Part shown: piece after piece, positions 16,998-26,726 of the stretch | Layout: each line of letters opens with the position of its first letter | How positions within the stretch are numbered: the stretch's first letter is position 1 | Assembly: GCF_002282565.1 (NCBI RefSeq) | Contig: NZ_NCJT01000007.1 | Span: 1 to 34,187 of the forward strand | From: Hyphomonas sp. 34-62-18 | GTDB lineage: Bacteria > Pseudomonadota > Alphaproteobacteria > Caulobacterales > Hyphomonadaceae | Direction of reading: 5' to 3' | Length of the DNA stretch: 34,187 nucleotides | Position numbers and translations under genes: made by a program | Notes under the pieces: model-generated | The model's input: the letters and a program-made list of their open reading frames with translations, nothing else | What the model was told of the DNA's origin: nothing | The model's database searches: none

Positions 16998-17639
16998 ATG
17001 ACGGGCACACCGGAGAACATTGAATTGGTGGATGCCGTTACGGAACGTTCAGGCCGCGAAATGCTGCTCGAAGCGGCCGGCGAGCTGATGTCTGAAGTCG
17101 GTTCAATTGACGTGTCCCTCCATCAGATTGCCAAGCGGGCCGGCGTGACTGCGCCGCTGGTCAAATATCATTTCGGGTCGAAGGATGGTCTTCTCCTGGC
17201 GCTGGCCCAGCGCGACACCGCCCAGTCAATCAAACAGCTCACCGAGCTGATGGCGATGAACCTTGATCCGGCCGCCAAGCTGCGCATCCACATTCAGGGG
17301 ATCATCCGCACCTATTCGCGCTTTCCCTATCTCAATCGCCTGCTGGAACATTTTCTGGATGATCCTGAAGCGGAAGCGACGCGGCAAATCTGGTCCAGCT
17401 TTCTGATGCCGCTGATCGAGGCGCAGAAGCAGATCGTGACGGCGGGCATCGCCGCCGGGCAGTTCCGGCAGGTCGATTACAAATACGTCTACTTCCTCAT
17501 CAATGGCGCCTGCCAGTATATTTTCTCTACGCGCATCACGCTGCGCGAGATGATTGGTGAAAAGAAGGTGGGTCAGGAACTGGCCCGTGAGTATGCGGCC
17601 TTTGCGGCCGAGACTGTGCTTCGCGGTATTGCGAAGTAA
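16998..17639 (+). CDS. TetR-family transcriptional regulator
   Basis: The 213-residue protein has the TetR layout. An N-terminal three-helix DNA-binding domain holds the helix-turn-helix SLHQIAKRAGVTAPLVKYHFGS (40-61) and the usual KDGLLLAL helix start; a helical ligand domain follows. The start is supported by GAGGGG 9 nt upstream. A repressor role is usual for the family. Candidate targets are the divergent cytochrome gene, 219 bp away, and the MipA/OmpV gene 98 bp downstream. No clear operator palindrome was found in its own upstream region. The palindrome at 4551-4570 is TetR-like but 12 kb distant. Confidence 0.92.
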   Translation: MTGTPENIELVDAVTERSGREMLLEAAGELMSEVGSIDVSLHQIAKRAGVTAPLVKYHFGSKDGLLLALAQRDTAQSIKQLTELMAMNLDPAAKLRIHIQGIIRTYSRFPYLNRLLEHFLDDPEAEATRQIWSSFLMPLIEAQKQIVTAGIAAGQFRQVDYKYVYFLINGACQYIFSTRITLREMIGEKKVGQELAREYAAFAAETVLRGIAK

Positions 17640-17727
17640 GCGTTTCGAATGTGATGCCCAGCACATCCGAAAGCTGTGTATCCTGCTGATCCAGTCGCTT
17701 CCGGCCCTCGTAAAGCGAGCCAAATCC

Positions 17728-17732
17728 GGAGG
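17728..17732 (+). promoter_or_regulatory. Ribosome binding site deciding a TTG start
   Basis: GGAGG lies 5 nt before the TTG at 17738, which begins a signal peptide. No ATG offers a comparable start for the MipA/OmpV gene. Confidence 0.7.
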
Positions 17733-17737
17733 TTCCC

Positions 17738-18556
17738 TTGGCTCGTATTCTGATATCCAGCATTGCCGCATCGGCGTTCGCCGGCATCTCTGCCGCGCAG
17801 GGCCAGCCGGCCAATGACGGTTGGGCGCTCACTGTAGGCACCGGCGCGCTCTACTCGCCTTCTTATGAAGGCGATGACGATTACAGCCTCAGCATCCTGC
17901 CAAATGTTCAGTTGAAGTATGGCGACCGTTTCTTTGCCTCTGTGCAGGAAGGGGTGGGCTACAACGCGATCAACAACGACCGCCTGCGCGCGGGGCCGAT
18001 CGCGCGCGTCCGGTTTTCCCGCGACGAGAGCGGCGATCAGACATTTGCGATTACAGGCGGTGAGACCGATGACCTTCGCGGGCTTGGTGATGTCGATACC
18101 AGCATCGAACTGGGCGGGTTTGTGGATTATGATCTTGCGAGCCTGAAGCTCGGCGCCGAACTTCGCCAGGCGGTGAGCGGCCATGATGGACTTGTGGCCG
18201 ATCTCGGCGCGCGCTGGAGCGGTGTTTCAACCATGCTTGGGCCACCATTGATCTGGTCTGTTGGGCCGCGCCTGCGGCTGACGGATGATCAGTATACCTC
18301 GACCTATTTTGGCGTGACGCCTGCGCAGGCGATCGCTTCCGGCCTGCCAGAATATGAGGCTGGGGGCGGTCTTTACTCCTACGGCGCGGGCGCCACCGCT
18401 ATTCTGCCGTTGACCCGCGATGGCACTTGGAGCGCTGTGTTTCTTGCTGGATATGATAGATTGGCTGGAGACGCAGCCGATGGGCCTCTCGTGCAGCTAC
18501 GCGGAGATGAAGATCAGGCAACCTTTGGCGTGTTTATAAGTTATACGTTCCAGTGA
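17738..18556 (+). CDS. MipA/OmpV family outer membrane protein
   Basis: The 272-residue protein starts at a TTG with GGAGG 5 nt upstream. A signal peptide (cleavage near GISAA/QGQP, about residue 20) precedes the family opening GWALTVGTGALYSPSYEGDDDYSLSI. Alternating beta strands follow, ending in TFGVFISYTFQ near the outer-membrane type terminus. MipA/OmpV proteins form small outer-membrane barrels; MipA of Escherichia coli scaffolds murein enzymes, but most relatives have no known role. It is located between a TetR regulator and a lipocalin, all rightward. A shared transcription unit with the lipocalin (52 nt apart) is likely. Confidence 0.9.
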   Translation: MARILISSIAASAFAGISAAQGQPANDGWALTVGTGALYSPSYEGDDDYSLSILPNVQLKYGDRFFASVQEGVGYNAINNDRLRAGPIARVRFSRDESGDQTFAITGGETDDLRGLGDVDTSIELGGFVDYDLASLKLGAELRQAVSGHDGLVADLGARWSGVSTMLGPPLIWSVGPRLRLTDDQYTSTYFGVTPAQAIASGLPEYEAGGGLYSYGAGATAILPLTRDGTWSAVFLAGYDRLAGDAADGPLVQLRGDEDQATFGVFISYTFQ

Positions 18557-18608
18557 CGGGCGGCCGCCCGCCCTATGCCCAGGTTTTCCGACAGGAATGG
18601 AGACGCAA

Positions 18609-19157
18609 ATGAAGTTCAGGTATGCGCTGTTGCCGCTTTCTGCGCTGGCGCTTGGGGCATGCATGTCTCAGCCCGACTATCGCAAATCGACTGCAGAGCT
18701 GCAGACTGTGGCTTCGGTTGATCTTGATCGCTATGCTGGCAAATGGCACGAGATCGCGCGCTATCCCAACTGGTTTGAGCGCGGCTGTGTGACGGCTGAA
18801 GCCGAGTATGCTCAGCTGCCGGATGGAAAGATCTCCGTTACCAATACCTGCACCAAGGAAGACGGCGAGAAGGATGTGGCCGAAGGAAAGGCGCGTGTCG
18901 TCGATGGCTCGAACGGCGCAAAACTGAAGGTGAAGTTCGCGCCGTCCTGGGTTCCATTTGCAGAAGGCGATTATTGGGTGCTTCATCTGGAGCCGGACTA
19001 TTCGGCGGTCCTCGTCGGCGCGCCGAGCGGAAAGTATCTCTGGATCCTGGCGCGTAATCCTCAACCGCCGCAGGCAACACTCGACCGTATCCTGAAGAAA
19101 GCGGAAGACCTTGGATTTGAGACTGAACCGCTGATTTATGCGGGAAATCCCGGTTAA
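18609..19157 (+). CDS. blc: Bacterial lipocalin, lipoprotein (Blc type)
   Basis: The start at 18609 gives a lipoprotein signal (LALGAC, lipidated Cys18), with GGAG 8 nt upstream. The 182-residue product carries the lipocalin motif YAGKWHEIARYPNWFERGC (42-60, GxW Trp46), then LKVKFAPSW, GDYWVLHLEPDYS and LWILARNPQ, matching the Blc/apolipoprotein D branch. Blc is an outer-membrane-anchored lipocalin that binds fatty acids or lysophospholipids and appears under envelope stress. Only 15 nt separate its stop from that of hutU on the other strand. Confidence 0.93.
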   Translation: MKFRYALLPLSALALGACMSQPDYRKSTAELQTVASVDLDRYAGKWHEIARYPNWFERGCVTAEAEYAQLPDGKISVTNTCTKEDGEKDVAEGKARVVDGSNGAKLKVKFAPSWVPFAEGDYWVLHLEPDYSAVLVGAPSGKYLWILARNPQPPQATLDRILKKAEDLGFETEPLIYAGNPG

Positions 19158-19172
19158 GACCGGACGGCCTGC

Positions 19173-20840
19173 TCAGTCACCAAGGCTGGGCAGGTCCAGT
19201 CCGTTGTCGCGGGCGCACTGTATCGCAATGTCATAACCTGCATCTGCGTGGCGCATGACGCCCGTGGCGGGATCATTCCATAGGACACGCTCTATGCGCC
19301 GGGCAGCGGCATCGGTTCCGTCACAGCAGATGACCATGCCGGCGTGCTGGGAATAGCCCATACCGACGCCGCCCCCATGGTGCAGAGATACCCAGGTTGC
19401 GCCAGACGCGCAGTTCAGCAGAGCGTTCAGGAGCGGCCAGTCAGAGACAGCATCGGAGCCATCCTTCATTGCTTCGGTCTCGCGATTGGGGGACGCGACT
19501 GAACCGGAGTCGAGGTGGTCCCGTCCGATTACGACGGGCGCCTTCAGTTCTCCGCTCGCCACCATTTCATTGAAGGCGAGACCGAGCCGGTGGCGATCTC
19601 CGAGGCCCACCCAGCAGATGCGCGCGGGCAGGCCCTGAAACTTGATCCGTTCACGGGCCATGTCTAGCCAGGTGTGCAGATGGGGATTGCCGGGGATCAG
19701 CTCTTTTACCTTTTGATCCGTTTTGTAGATGTCTTCCGGGTCGCCCGATAGCGCCGCCCAGCGGAAGGGGCCAACGCCCCGGCAGAAGAGCGGGCGTATA
19801 TAGGCGGGCACAAAGCCGGGGAAATCGAAAGCGTTGGCAACGCCCTCATCGAACGCGACCTGGCGGATGTTATTTCCATAATCTACCGTTGGCACCCCGC
19901 GCTTCTGGAACTCCAGCATCGCACCAACATGTTTAGCCATCGAGGCGCGGGCGGCCTTTTCCACGGCTTTGGGATCAGTGACGCGGCGGGACTTCCAATC
20001 TTCTACGGTCCAGCCTTCGGGCAGATATCCGTTGATTGGATCATGGGCGGAGGTCTGGTCGGTCAGTAGGTCTGGCAGGCGGCCAAGCTCCAGAATTTTC
20101 GGGAGAATCTCGCACGCATTGCCCAGAAGGCCGATGGATTTCGGGGTTCCCGCGGCGCAGCTCTCGTCAATCATGGCGAGCGCTTTCTCAAGGTTATCCG
20201 TCCACGCATCGAGATAGCCGGTGCGCAGGCGCATTTCGATACTGGAAAGCTGGCATTCTATGGCAAGGCACGAGGCGCCTGCGAAGACTGAGGCCAGGGG
20301 CTGGGCGCCGCCCATGCCGCCAAGCCCGGCCGTGAGCAGCCATTTTCCCTTCAGCTTTCCGCCATAGTGTTGACGGCCCATCTCAGCGAAGGTTTCATAC
20401 GTTCCCTGAACAATTCCTTGCGCGCCGATATAGATCCAGCTGCCGGCCGTCATCTGGCCGTACATCATCAGGCCCTTGCGGTCGAGTTCGTTGAAATGGT
20501 CCCAGTTGGCCCATTTGGGAACCAGGTTCGAGTTTGCCAGGAGAACCCGCGGCGCATCGGCATGCGTGCGGAAAACCCCAACAGGCTTTCCGGATTGAAT
20601 GAGGAGGGTTTCATCCTCCTTGAGGCGTTTCAGTGTGGTGACAATTGCCTCATAGGCGTCCCAATTGCGGGCGGCGCGGCCGATGCCACCATAGACGACA
20701 AGATCATCCGGGCGCTCGGCCACGTCGGGATCAAGATTGTTCATCAGCATCCTGAGGGGCGCTTCGGTGAGCCAGCTTCTCGCGTTGAGCTTCGTGCCCC
20801 GAGGCGCGCGGATTTCGCGGATATTGGCGGGATAGGGCAT
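19173..20840 (-). CDS. hutU: Urocanate hydratase
   Basis: The start at 20840 has GAGGAG upstream and gives 555 residues, the normal length. It carries the NAD-binding GLGGMGGAQ (172-180), the active-site region [17 protein letters not shown] with Cys409 (equivalent to Cys410 in Pseudomonas putida), and [15 protein letters not shown]. HutU adds water to urocanate, using tightly bound NAD+ as an electrophile, to give imidazolonepropionate. It is the last gene of the leftward hutIHGU run, 11 nt after hutG. Confidence 0.97.
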   Translation of the reverse strand: MPYPANIREIRAPRGTKLNARSWLTEAPLRMLMNNLDPDVAERPDDLVVYGGIGRAARNWDAYEAIVTTLKRLKEDETLLIQSGKPVGVFRTHADAPRVLLANSNLVPKWANWDHFNELDRKGLMMYGQMTAGSWIYIGAQGIVQGTYETFAEMGRQHYGGKLKGKWLLTAGLGGMGGAQPLASVFAGASCLAIECQLSSIEMRLRTGYLDAWTDNLEKALAMIDESCAAGTPKSIGLLGNACEILPKILELGRLPDLLTDQTSAHDPINGYLPEGWTVEDWKSRRVTDPKAVEKAARASMAKHVGAMLEFQKRGVPTVDYGNNIRQVAFDEGVANAFDFPGFVPAYIRPLFCRGVGPFRWAALSGDPEDIYKTDQKVKELIPGNPHLHTWLDMARERIKFQGLPARICWVGLGDRHRLGLAFNEMVASGELKAPVVIGRDHLDSGSVASPNRETEAMKDGSDAVSDWPLLNALLNCASGATWVSLHHGGGVGMGYSQHAGMVICCDGTDAAARRIERVLWNDPATGVMRHADAGYDIAIQCARDNGLDLPSLGD

Positions 20841-20851
20841 GGTGTTGCTCC

Positions 20852-21670
20852 TCAGGGCATTTCGGCAAAGGCGAGGCAGGCGGCGAGCACCTTGCGCAGG
20901 GTATCGGTCATCGGGGCGGCAAAATCGGCGTCGAAGGGAACGGGCCAATCAGCGTCAGTGACTGCGCCGATGGGTTCGCGCAGATAGCCGCGGCAGGAGA
21001 GTTCCATCTGGATGGCATGGACGCCACTGGCAGGCGCCCCATGATGACGGACAGTCCAGCCACCCCGGAACCGGCCGTCAAGTACGGTGGTCTCACCTGA
21101 AGCAGCGCAGATAGCTGTTACCTTTTCGGCGAGGGCGGGCGCGCAGGTGGTTTGATAATTGGTGCCGACATTGAACACCGGCAGAAGGCCTTCAAACAGA
21201 TCCGGGATCTGTGAGCGGATCGAGTGGGCGTCATAGAGGACGACCCTGCCATGAGCGGCGCGAAGGCGGGCGATCTGGTCTTCTATTGCGTGGTGATAGG
21301 GAGTGTGGAAGGCGGCGCGGCGACGGGAGATGTCTGCGTCATTCGGTTCCTGGCCAGACTTGTAGAGCGGAGCGCCGTCAAATGTCGTCAGGGGACAGAG
21401 GGTCGTGGTGTTTTGGCCGGGATAGAGCGAGGCGCCCGAGGGATCACGGTTCACATCAATCACGGAGCGGGAGATGGCGGTGTGAATGAGGGTGGCGCCC
21501 ATTTCAGCTGCGAAGGCATAGAGCTGATCTATCCACCAATCCGTGTCGCGCCGGGCGCGTTCCGGGGAGACGAAATGGCTGGCAATGGTATCCGGCAGGG
21601 ATGTGCCGGTATGCGGGAAAGTGACGATGAGGGGACGTGTGCCCTCTCTGATGGTGAGCCAGCCGGTCAT
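20852..21670 (-). CDS. hutG: N-formylglutamate deformylase (amidohydrolase)
   Basis: The 272-residue protein has family landmarks: [12 protein letters not shown] (15-26), [23 protein letters not shown], a [17 protein letters not shown] stretch, [11 protein letters not shown] and QMELSCRGY. It hydrolyses N-formyl-L-glutamate to glutamate and formate with a divalent metal, the last step of the five-step histidine pathway; HutF, encoded nearby, supplies its substrate. The start overlaps the hutH stop (ATGA, 21667-21670). The FGN amidohydrolase fold is distinct from the arginase-like HutG of enteric bacteria. Confidence 0.95.
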   Translation of the reverse strand: MTGWLTIREGTRPLIVTFPHTGTSLPDTIASHFVSPERARRDTDWWIDQLYAFAAEMGATLIHTAISRSVIDVNRDPSGASLYPGQNTTTLCPLTTFDGAPLYKSGQEPNDADISRRRAAFHTPYHHAIEDQIARLRAAHGRVVLYDAHSIRSQIPDLFEGLLPVFNVGTNYQTTCAPALAEKVTAICAASGETTVLDGRFRGGWTVRHHGAPASGVHAIQMELSCRGYLREPIGAVTDADWPVPFDADFAAPMTDTLRKVLAACLAFAEMP

Positions 21671-23208
21671 GCATCAGCCTCCAGCGAGGGCAGTTCCATC
21701 TTTACACTGCGCAGGGCAGCGCCGGTGCGGATGAGAGTGGTGGCGGCCTCGATATCCGGATGCATGAGGCGATCATGATCCAGCGGAGGCACTCTGGAGC
21801 GGACGAGGGCGCGCAGGGATTCAAGCGCGATGCTGGACTTGAGCGGCGCATGGAAATCACAAGCCTGTGCAGCAGCGATGAGTTCAATACCGAGCACATA
21901 GTCCACATTCTTCGCCATCTTCAGCAGGCGGCGGGCGCCATGGGCGGCCATGGACACATGGTCTTCCTGATTGGCGGAAGTGGGGATGGAATCGACGCTG
22001 GCGGGATAGGCCATCTGCTTGTTCTCTGAGACGAGGGCGGCAGCGGTGACCTGCGGGATCATGAAACCGGAGTTGAGGCCGGGCTGAGGCGTGAGGAAGG
22101 CCGGAACGCCGGAGAGGGCGGGATCCACCAGCATGGCGATGCGGCGCTCCGCGATGGAGCCGACTTCGCAGAGCGCCATGGCAATCATGTCGGCAGCGAA
22201 GGCGACGGGCTCGGCGTGGAAGTTTCCGCCAGAGAGCGCTTCGTCCGTCTCCGGAAAGATCAGTGGATTGTCGGAAACGCCGTTGGCCTCTGTTTGCAGC
22301 GTGTTAGCTGCCTGGCGCAGCAGGGTGAGCACGGCTCCGGCAACCTGGGGCTGGCAGCGGATACAGTAAGGGTCCTGAACGCGCGTGTCGTTCTCCAGAT
22401 GTGAGGCGCGGATGGCGGAGCCAGCCATGAGCGCCCGCAATGTGGCGGCGCAGTCGATCTGGCCTTTGTGGCCGCGCAGCCGGTGGATGCGATCATCGAA
22501 GGGCGCGTCAGATCCCTTGGCCGCTTCGGTGGAGAGGGCGCCGGTGACCAGAGACGATTGCAGGATACGCTCCGCCTCAAAGAGGCCAGCGAGCGCGCAG
22601 GCGGTGGAGAACTGAGTGCCATTGAGGAGGGCAAGACCTTCCTTTGCAGCGAGGGCGGGCAGAGGCACAAGGCCAGCTTTGGCGAAACCGGTTTCCGCGT
22701 TAATCCGTTCGCCGCGCAACAATACATCGCCGACGCCGATCATGGCGCACGCCATGTGGGCGAGCGGGGCAAGGTCTCCCGAGGCGCCGACTGAACCCTG
22801 CGAGGGAATGAGGGGCAGCAGGTCAGCTGCGAGCATGGCCTCCATCACGGAGATGGTTTCCGGGCGCACGCCGGAGGCGCCGCGGCCCAGATTGGTCATC
22901 TTGAGGGCCATCATCAGGCGGACGATACCAGCTGGGGCCGGGTCGCCCACGCCGGCGGCGTGAGAGAGGACGATATTGCGCTGAAGGGTTTCAAGCTGGT
23001 CATCCGGAATGCGGACGGTGGCGAGTTTTCCAAAGCCGGTATTGATGCCGTAGACAGGCCTGCCCTGGGCAAAAATGCGCGCGACGGCGGCGGCGCTGGC
23101 CGCGACAGCATCCCGGCATTCAGCCGAGAGGCGGGGGGCGGCGCCAAGCCACACGGCGCGCCAATCGCGGAGCGGCACGGCGCCGGGTATCAGAGTGATA
23201 TCGCTCAT
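21667..23208 (-). CDS. hutH: Histidine ammonia-lyase
   Basis: The 513-residue protein carries the Ala-Ser-Gly triad in [14 protein letters not shown] (residues 142-144), which cyclises to the MIO electrophile. The catalytic tyrosine loop YGINTGFG (Tyr53) and the usual [12 protein letters not shown] segment ([13 protein letters not shown]) are also present. It removes ammonia from L-histidine to give trans-urocanate, the committed step. Its start overlaps the hutI stop by ATGA (23205-23208) and its stop overlaps hutG, so the four enzymes should be made together. Confidence 0.97.
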   Translation of the reverse strand: MSDITLIPGAVPLRDWRAVWLGAAPRLSAECRDAVAASAAAVARIFAQGRPVYGINTGFGKLATVRIPDDQLETLQRNIVLSHAAGVGDPAPAGIVRLMMALKMTNLGRGASGVRPETISVMEAMLAADLLPLIPSQGSVGASGDLAPLAHMACAMIGVGDVLLRGERINAETGFAKAGLVPLPALAAKEGLALLNGTQFSTACALAGLFEAERILQSSLVTGALSTEAAKGSDAPFDDRIHRLRGHKGQIDCAATLRALMAGSAIRASHLENDTRVQDPYCIRCQPQVAGAVLTLLRQAANTLQTEANGVSDNPLIFPETDEALSGGNFHAEPVAFAADMIAMALCEVGSIAERRIAMLVDPALSGVPAFLTPQPGLNSGFMIPQVTAAALVSENKQMAYPASVDSIPTSANQEDHVSMAAHGARRLLKMAKNVDYVLGIELIAAAQACDFHAPLKSSIALESLRALVRSRVPPLDHDRLMHPDIEAATTLIRTGAALRSVKMELPSLEADA

Positions 23209-24410
23209 TGGCCTCTCCAGATGCGGGTGTGGCGCCGGTTGAGGCCCATATTGCTGACGAGTTCTGCCGGGCGATCAATGTCCCAGATGCTCAGATTGCA
23301 GAGTTTGCCGGCTTCGAGGGTGCCAACCTCTTCCTGCAAGCCGAGCGCGCGGGCAGCATGGCGGGTGGCACCGAGCAGGCACTCTTCGACCGTCATGCGG
23401 AACAGGGTAGCCCCCATGTTCATGGCGAGGAGGAGGGAGGTGAGCGGGGATGTGCCGGGGTTGCAGTCTGTTGAGATTGCAAGGGAAACGCCTGCCTTGC
23501 GGAAGGCGTCGAGCGGCGGGGCCTGGGTGTCGCGCAAGAAATAATAGGCGCCGGGCAACATGACGGCGACCGTTCCGGAAGCGGCCATGGCGGCGACACC
23601 AGCTTCATCAAGATACTCCAGATGATCCGCAGACAGTGCATTATGGCGGGCGGCGAGCGCGCCGCCCTGCAGGTTTGAGAGTTGGTCGGCGTGGAGCTTT
23701 ACCGCGAGGCCATGCTGGCGGGCAGCGGTCAGTACGCGGTCTGTCTGCTGCGGTGTGAAGCCGATGGTTTCGCAAAAGGCGTCAACCGCGCTGGCGACGC
23801 CTGCTTTTGCTGCAGCCGGGATGATTTCGTTACAGACAAGGTCAATATAGGCATCGGCGCGACCTTCATATCCTGGCGGCAGAGCATGGGCGGCGAGGAG
23901 GGTGGTTTCAATGTCAACCGGGCGGGCCTTGCCAAGTGCGCGGGCGGCGCGAAGCTGTTTCAGTTCATGCTCTACACTCAATCCGTAGCCGGATTTGATT
24001 TCGACTGTGGTGACCCCTTCAGCGATCAGCGCATCAAGCCGGGGCAGGCTTTCGGCGACGAGCTGATCTTCACTTGCGGCCCGAACCGCAGCGACGGTAG
24101 AGCGAATGCCTCCGCCAGCACGGGCGATTTCCTCATAGCTGGCGCCGGCGAGACGCAGTTCGAACTCGTGCGCGCGGCTGCCTGCCCAGACCAGATGCGT
24201 GTGGCAATCAATGAGGCCGGGAAGCATCCAGCGGCCTTCGCAATCAATGACTTCGTGTCCGTCTGCCGGGGGCGCCTGATCTGTGGGGCCAGCATAAGCG
24301 ATCCGCTCGCCCTCAGCGATGAGTGTGCCCCTTTCGACGATGCCGAGGCCAGGGAGACGAGGCGACATCGTGGCGAGGCGCGCATTCGTCCAGATACGCT
24401 TTTTCGGCAT
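23205..24410 (-). CDS. hutI: Imidazolonepropionase
   Basis: The 401-residue protein is an amidohydrolase-superfamily enzyme. It has metal ligands in [12 protein letters not shown] (His70, His72), LHADQLSN (His240), ADHLEY (His263) and [10 protein letters not shown] (Asp315), plus the substrate loop AGGGIRSTV (98-106). It opens imidazolonepropionate to N-formimino-L-glutamate. It is the first gene of the leftward hut operon and starts 77 bp from the divergent hutF. The HutC-type operator lies between them. Confidence 0.97.
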   Translation of the reverse strand: MPKKRIWTNARLATMSPRLPGLGIVERGTLIAEGERIAYAGPTDQAPPADGHEVIDCEGRWMLPGLIDCHTHLVWAGSRAHEFELRLAGASYEEIARAGGGIRSTVAAVRAASEDQLVAESLPRLDALIAEGVTTVEIKSGYGLSVEHELKQLRAARALGKARPVDIETTLLAAHALPPGYEGRADAYIDLVCNEIIPAAAKAGVASAVDAFCETIGFTPQQTDRVLTAARQHGLAVKLHADQLSNLQGGALAARHNALSADHLEYLDEAGVAAMAASGTVAVMLPGAYYFLRDTQAPPLDAFRKAGVSLAISTDCNPGTSPLTSLLLAMNMGATLFRMTVEECLLGATRHAARALGLQEEVGTLEAGKLCNLSIWDIDRPAELVSNMGLNRRHTRIWRGQ

Positions 24411-24450
24411 CCTCCGCTCCCGGTTGTGTCTGGGCTGGTCTTCTTTTAAT

Positions 24451-24462
24451 ATGTATAGACAT
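24451..24462. promoter_or_regulatory. HutC-type operator in the divergent hutI/hutF promoter
   Basis: ATGTATAGACAT is near-palindromic and fits GTxTAxAC, the half-site pattern described for HutC-subfamily GntR regulators. It is centred in the 77-bp gap between the two divergent hut units. It overlaps AT-rich -10-like sequence (CATAAT on the plus strand, TATACAT on the minus strand), so one repressor site could block both promoters. hutC lies in the same cluster. Confidence 0.75.
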
Positions 24463-24474
24463 AATAGAAGAGTC

Positions 24475-24480
24475 GGAGGG
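24475..24480 (+). promoter_or_regulatory. Ribosome binding site deciding the hutF GTG start
   Basis: GGAGGG is followed by 7 nt and the GTG at 24488. The nearer ATG at 24481 is out of frame. Confidence 0.75.
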
Positions 24481-24487
24481 ATGTCCA

Positions 24488-25858
24488 GTGGCGGGGAAAA
24501 CTTCAGAACGTCTCTGGTTTGAACATGGGCTCTTGCCGTCAGGCTGGGCGAGCGGGGTCGAAATCACGATTTCAGATGGGACGATCGAGGAAATATCTAC
24601 AGGTGTTATGCCTCCTTCAGGAGGTGTTCGGGGACGGACGGTGCTACCAGGGCTGCCCAACCTGCATTCCCACGCCTTTCAGAGGGCAATGTCGGGTCTG
24701 ACGGAAGTTCGTGGAAATTCTCAGGACAGTTTCTGGTCCTGGCGGAGTTTACTTTATCAGTTTGCCAGCCGGATTAGGCCGGAGGATATCCACGCCATAA
24801 CGGCAATGGCCTATGCCGAGATGCTGGAGGCGGGGTTCACGCGCGTCTGCGAGTTTCACTATCTTCACAACGCCCCGGATGGGGGGCGCTATGACGACCC
24901 TGCGGAGATGGCCGGGCAGGTGATACGTGCTGCAGATGATGCAGGCATGGGGCTGACACTGCTGCCGGTGTTTTATGCCCATGCCGGCTTTGGCGGGCAG
25001 CCGCTGGCAGAGGAACAGAAACGCTTTGGCAATGATGCCGGAAGCTTTGCGCGGCTGCTGGAGGCGGTGGGACAACATACTGCAAATCAGACAGATTTTG
25101 TGCTGGGGATTGCGCCGCATAGCCTCAGGGCTGTCACACCGGACGAGCTTGGCGAACTGATTTTGTTGGATAAGGGCGGGCCGATCCACATTCATATTGC
25201 CGAGCAGGTGAAGGAAGTTCAGGATTGTCTGGCTTGGTCTGGCGCGCGGCCTGTGGACTGGCTGCTGCACAACGCGCCAGTGGACGGCCGCTGGTGCCTT
25301 GTGCATGCAACGCATACGGATGACCGGGAACTCCACCGGATAGCGAAAAGCGGGGCAGTGGCGGGACTTTGCCCTGTGACCGAGGCGAATTTGGGCGACG
25401 GAATTTTCGATGCCCGCGCCTATATTTCCTATGGCGGACACTATGGCGTGGGCACTGATTCCAACGTTTCTATCAGCGCCAGCGATGAACTTCGCATGCT
25501 GGAATATTCACAGCGATTCAAGACGTTATCCCGCAACGTGATGGCGGGCGAAGGTTATGCTTCGACGGGGCGGGCGTTGTTTGAGGGTGCGCTAGCCGGC
25601 GGGGGGCGGGCGGCGGGGATCCCTGTGGGATTGGCGCCTGGGAATCCGGCCGATCTGGTGGCGCTCAGTGAGGCGGACCTGCCTGAGGCGGCGATTGGGG
25701 GAGACCGGCTGTTGGATGCCTGGGTGTTCCGAGGAAAAAGCAATGTGGTTTCAGATGTGTGGCGGCGCGGGCGGCACACTGTAAAAGGGGGACAACATAT
25801 TCACCGGGCCGGAATCGAGGCGCGTTACAGGGCTGTTCTTGAGGCGCTCATTTCGTGA
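24488..25858 (+). CDS. hutF: Formimidoylglutamate deiminase
   Basis: The GTG start at 24488 has GGAGGG 7 nt upstream and gives 456 residues, the family length; the frame is open further upstream only over the hutI promoter and coding region. Motifs are the metal pair [13 protein letters not shown] (His60, His62), IHIHIAEQ (His236), LVHATH (His273) and GTDSN (Asp324). HutF converts N-formimino-L-glutamate to N-formyl-L-glutamate plus ammonia, which feeds HutG. Its presence with a formylglutamate-type HutG defines the five-step histidine pathway. The stop overlaps a possible GTG start of hutC. Confidence 0.95.
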   Translation: MAGKTSERLWFEHGLLPSGWASGVEITISDGTIEEISTGVMPPSGGVRGRTVLPGLPNLHSHAFQRAMSGLTEVRGNSQDSFWSWRSLLYQFASRIRPEDIHAITAMAYAEMLEAGFTRVCEFHYLHNAPDGGRYDDPAEMAGQVIRAADDAGMGLTLLPVFYAHAGFGGQPLAEEQKRFGNDAGSFARLLEAVGQHTANQTDFVLGIAPHSLRAVTPDELGELILLDKGGPIHIHIAEQVKEVQDCLAWSGARPVDWLLHNAPVDGRWCLVHATHTDDRELHRIAKSGAVAGLCPVTEANLGDGIFDARAYISYGGHYGVGTDSNVSISASDELRMLEYSQRFKTLSRNVMAGEGYASTGRALFEGALAGGGRAAGIPVGLAPGNPADLVALSEADLPEAAIGGDRLLDAWVFRGKSNVVSDVWRRGRHTVKGGQHIHRAGIEARYRAVLEALIS

Positions 25859-26625
25859 CTATTCCGTTTCATTCTGTTTCATCCTGTTTCAAAGCGTTTC
25901 AAATGGCAGACAGCAACGACACACTTTCCGTCAGCGAGCGCATACGGCTCGACATTGAGCGTCAGATCCTTTCCGGGGGCTTGAAGCCGGATGACCGCAT
26001 CCCGCTCGAGCGCGAGCTGATGGAAATCTATGACTGTTCGCGCATGACGGTGAACAAAGCGGTTAGCGAACTGGCGAGCCGGGGACTGATCGTGCGGCGC
26101 AAGCGGGCGGGCTCGTTCGTGGCGCACCCCCCGAGCGATTCCACCATTCTGGACATTCCTGACATCCGCCTCGACCTGGAGCGGAAGGGGCACACCTATG
26201 GTTATGAGCTGCTGCACCGGTCAGTCCGCACGGCCAAGGGGCCGGAAGAGGGGGCGCTGGCAGGCAAAGGCGGGCGGCTGATAGAGCTGCGCGGCATTCA
26301 CCGGGCCGACGGGCAGCCCTTCGGCCATGAGCGGCGGCTTGTGAGCCTCGCCGCTGTGCCGGAGATTGAGCACGAGGATTTTGCCGGGACGCCGCCGGGC
26401 ACCTGGCTGCTGGGGCATGTGCCCTGGTCGCAGGCGGAGCACAGGATTTTTGCGGTGGGCGCCGACGTGGGTATCGCCGCGCATCTGGAGATTTCAGAGG
26501 GGACGCCCTGCCTGATGCTGGAGCGGCGGACCTGGCTCAATGGCGTGCCGGTGACGCATGTGTGGCAGACTTTTCCTGGCGACCGGCATTCCTTCATTGG
26601 CGCGCTGACCCGGCGGCAGGCATAA
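25855..26625 (+). CDS. hutC: GntR-family histidine utilisation repressor
   Basis: The protein has an N-terminal GntR winged helix (SVSERIRLDIERQIL, then DRIPLERELMEIYDCSRMTV with the reading helix, and the LIVRRKRAGSFVA wing). A C-terminal UTRA ligand domain (LLHRSVRT to the end) is usual for HutC, which is released from DNA by urocanate. The start is uncertain. A GTG at 25855 overlaps the hutF stop (GTGA) and has GAGG 10 nt upstream, giving 256 residues. An ATG at 25903 gives 240 residues, closer to the domain start, but has no ribosome site. The stretch between them is the decamer array. Its predicted operator is at 24451-24462. Confidence 0.9.
   Translation: MTIPFHSVSSCFKAFQMADSNDTLSVSERIRLDIERQILSGGLKPDDRIPLERELMEIYDCSRMTVNKAVSELASRGLIVRRKRAGSFVAHPPSDSTILDIPDIRLDLERKGHTYGYELLHRSVRTAKGPEEGALAGKGGRLIELRGIHRADGQPFGHERRLVSLAAVPEIEHEDFAGTPPGTWLLGHVPWSQAEHRIFAVGADVGIAAHLEISEGTPCLMLERRTWLNGVPVTHVWQTFPGDRHSFIGALTRRQA
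25862..25901. repeat. Tandem 10-bp repeat array, consensus TGAAACRGAA on the minus strand (array 2)
   Basis: On the minus strand four decamers, exactly 10 bp apart, read TGAAACGCTT, TGAAACAGGA, TGAAACAGAA and TGAAACGGAA. Two of them are identical to units of the array at 8703-8791, in the opposite orientation. The array sits between the two candidate starts of hutC, so it is either leader DNA or an out-of-period N-terminal coding stretch. Confidence 0.8.
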
Positions 26626-26652
26626 GGGCTGTTCCGGAGGCGCACCGGTCTG

Positions 26653-26677
26653 ACGCGAGGACAGGCTTGTCTCGCGT
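26653..26677 (+). terminator. Hairpin after hutC
   Basis: ACGCGAGGACA and TGTCTCGCGT pair around GGCT with a single bulged G. It begins 28 nt past the hutC stop. No T-tract follows, so termination strength is uncertain. Confidence 0.4.
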
Positions 26678-26726
26678 GAAACGCATGGCAGGTTCCTCTG
26701 ATAACTGAACATCAGGGGAGTTTGCC

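Noticed and set aside
19158..19195. CCTGC...GCAGG stem between lipocalin and hutU stops as a terminator
   Set aside because: The stem includes hutU coding sequence, has a G-T pair and a 9-nt loop, and no T-tract follows on either strand.
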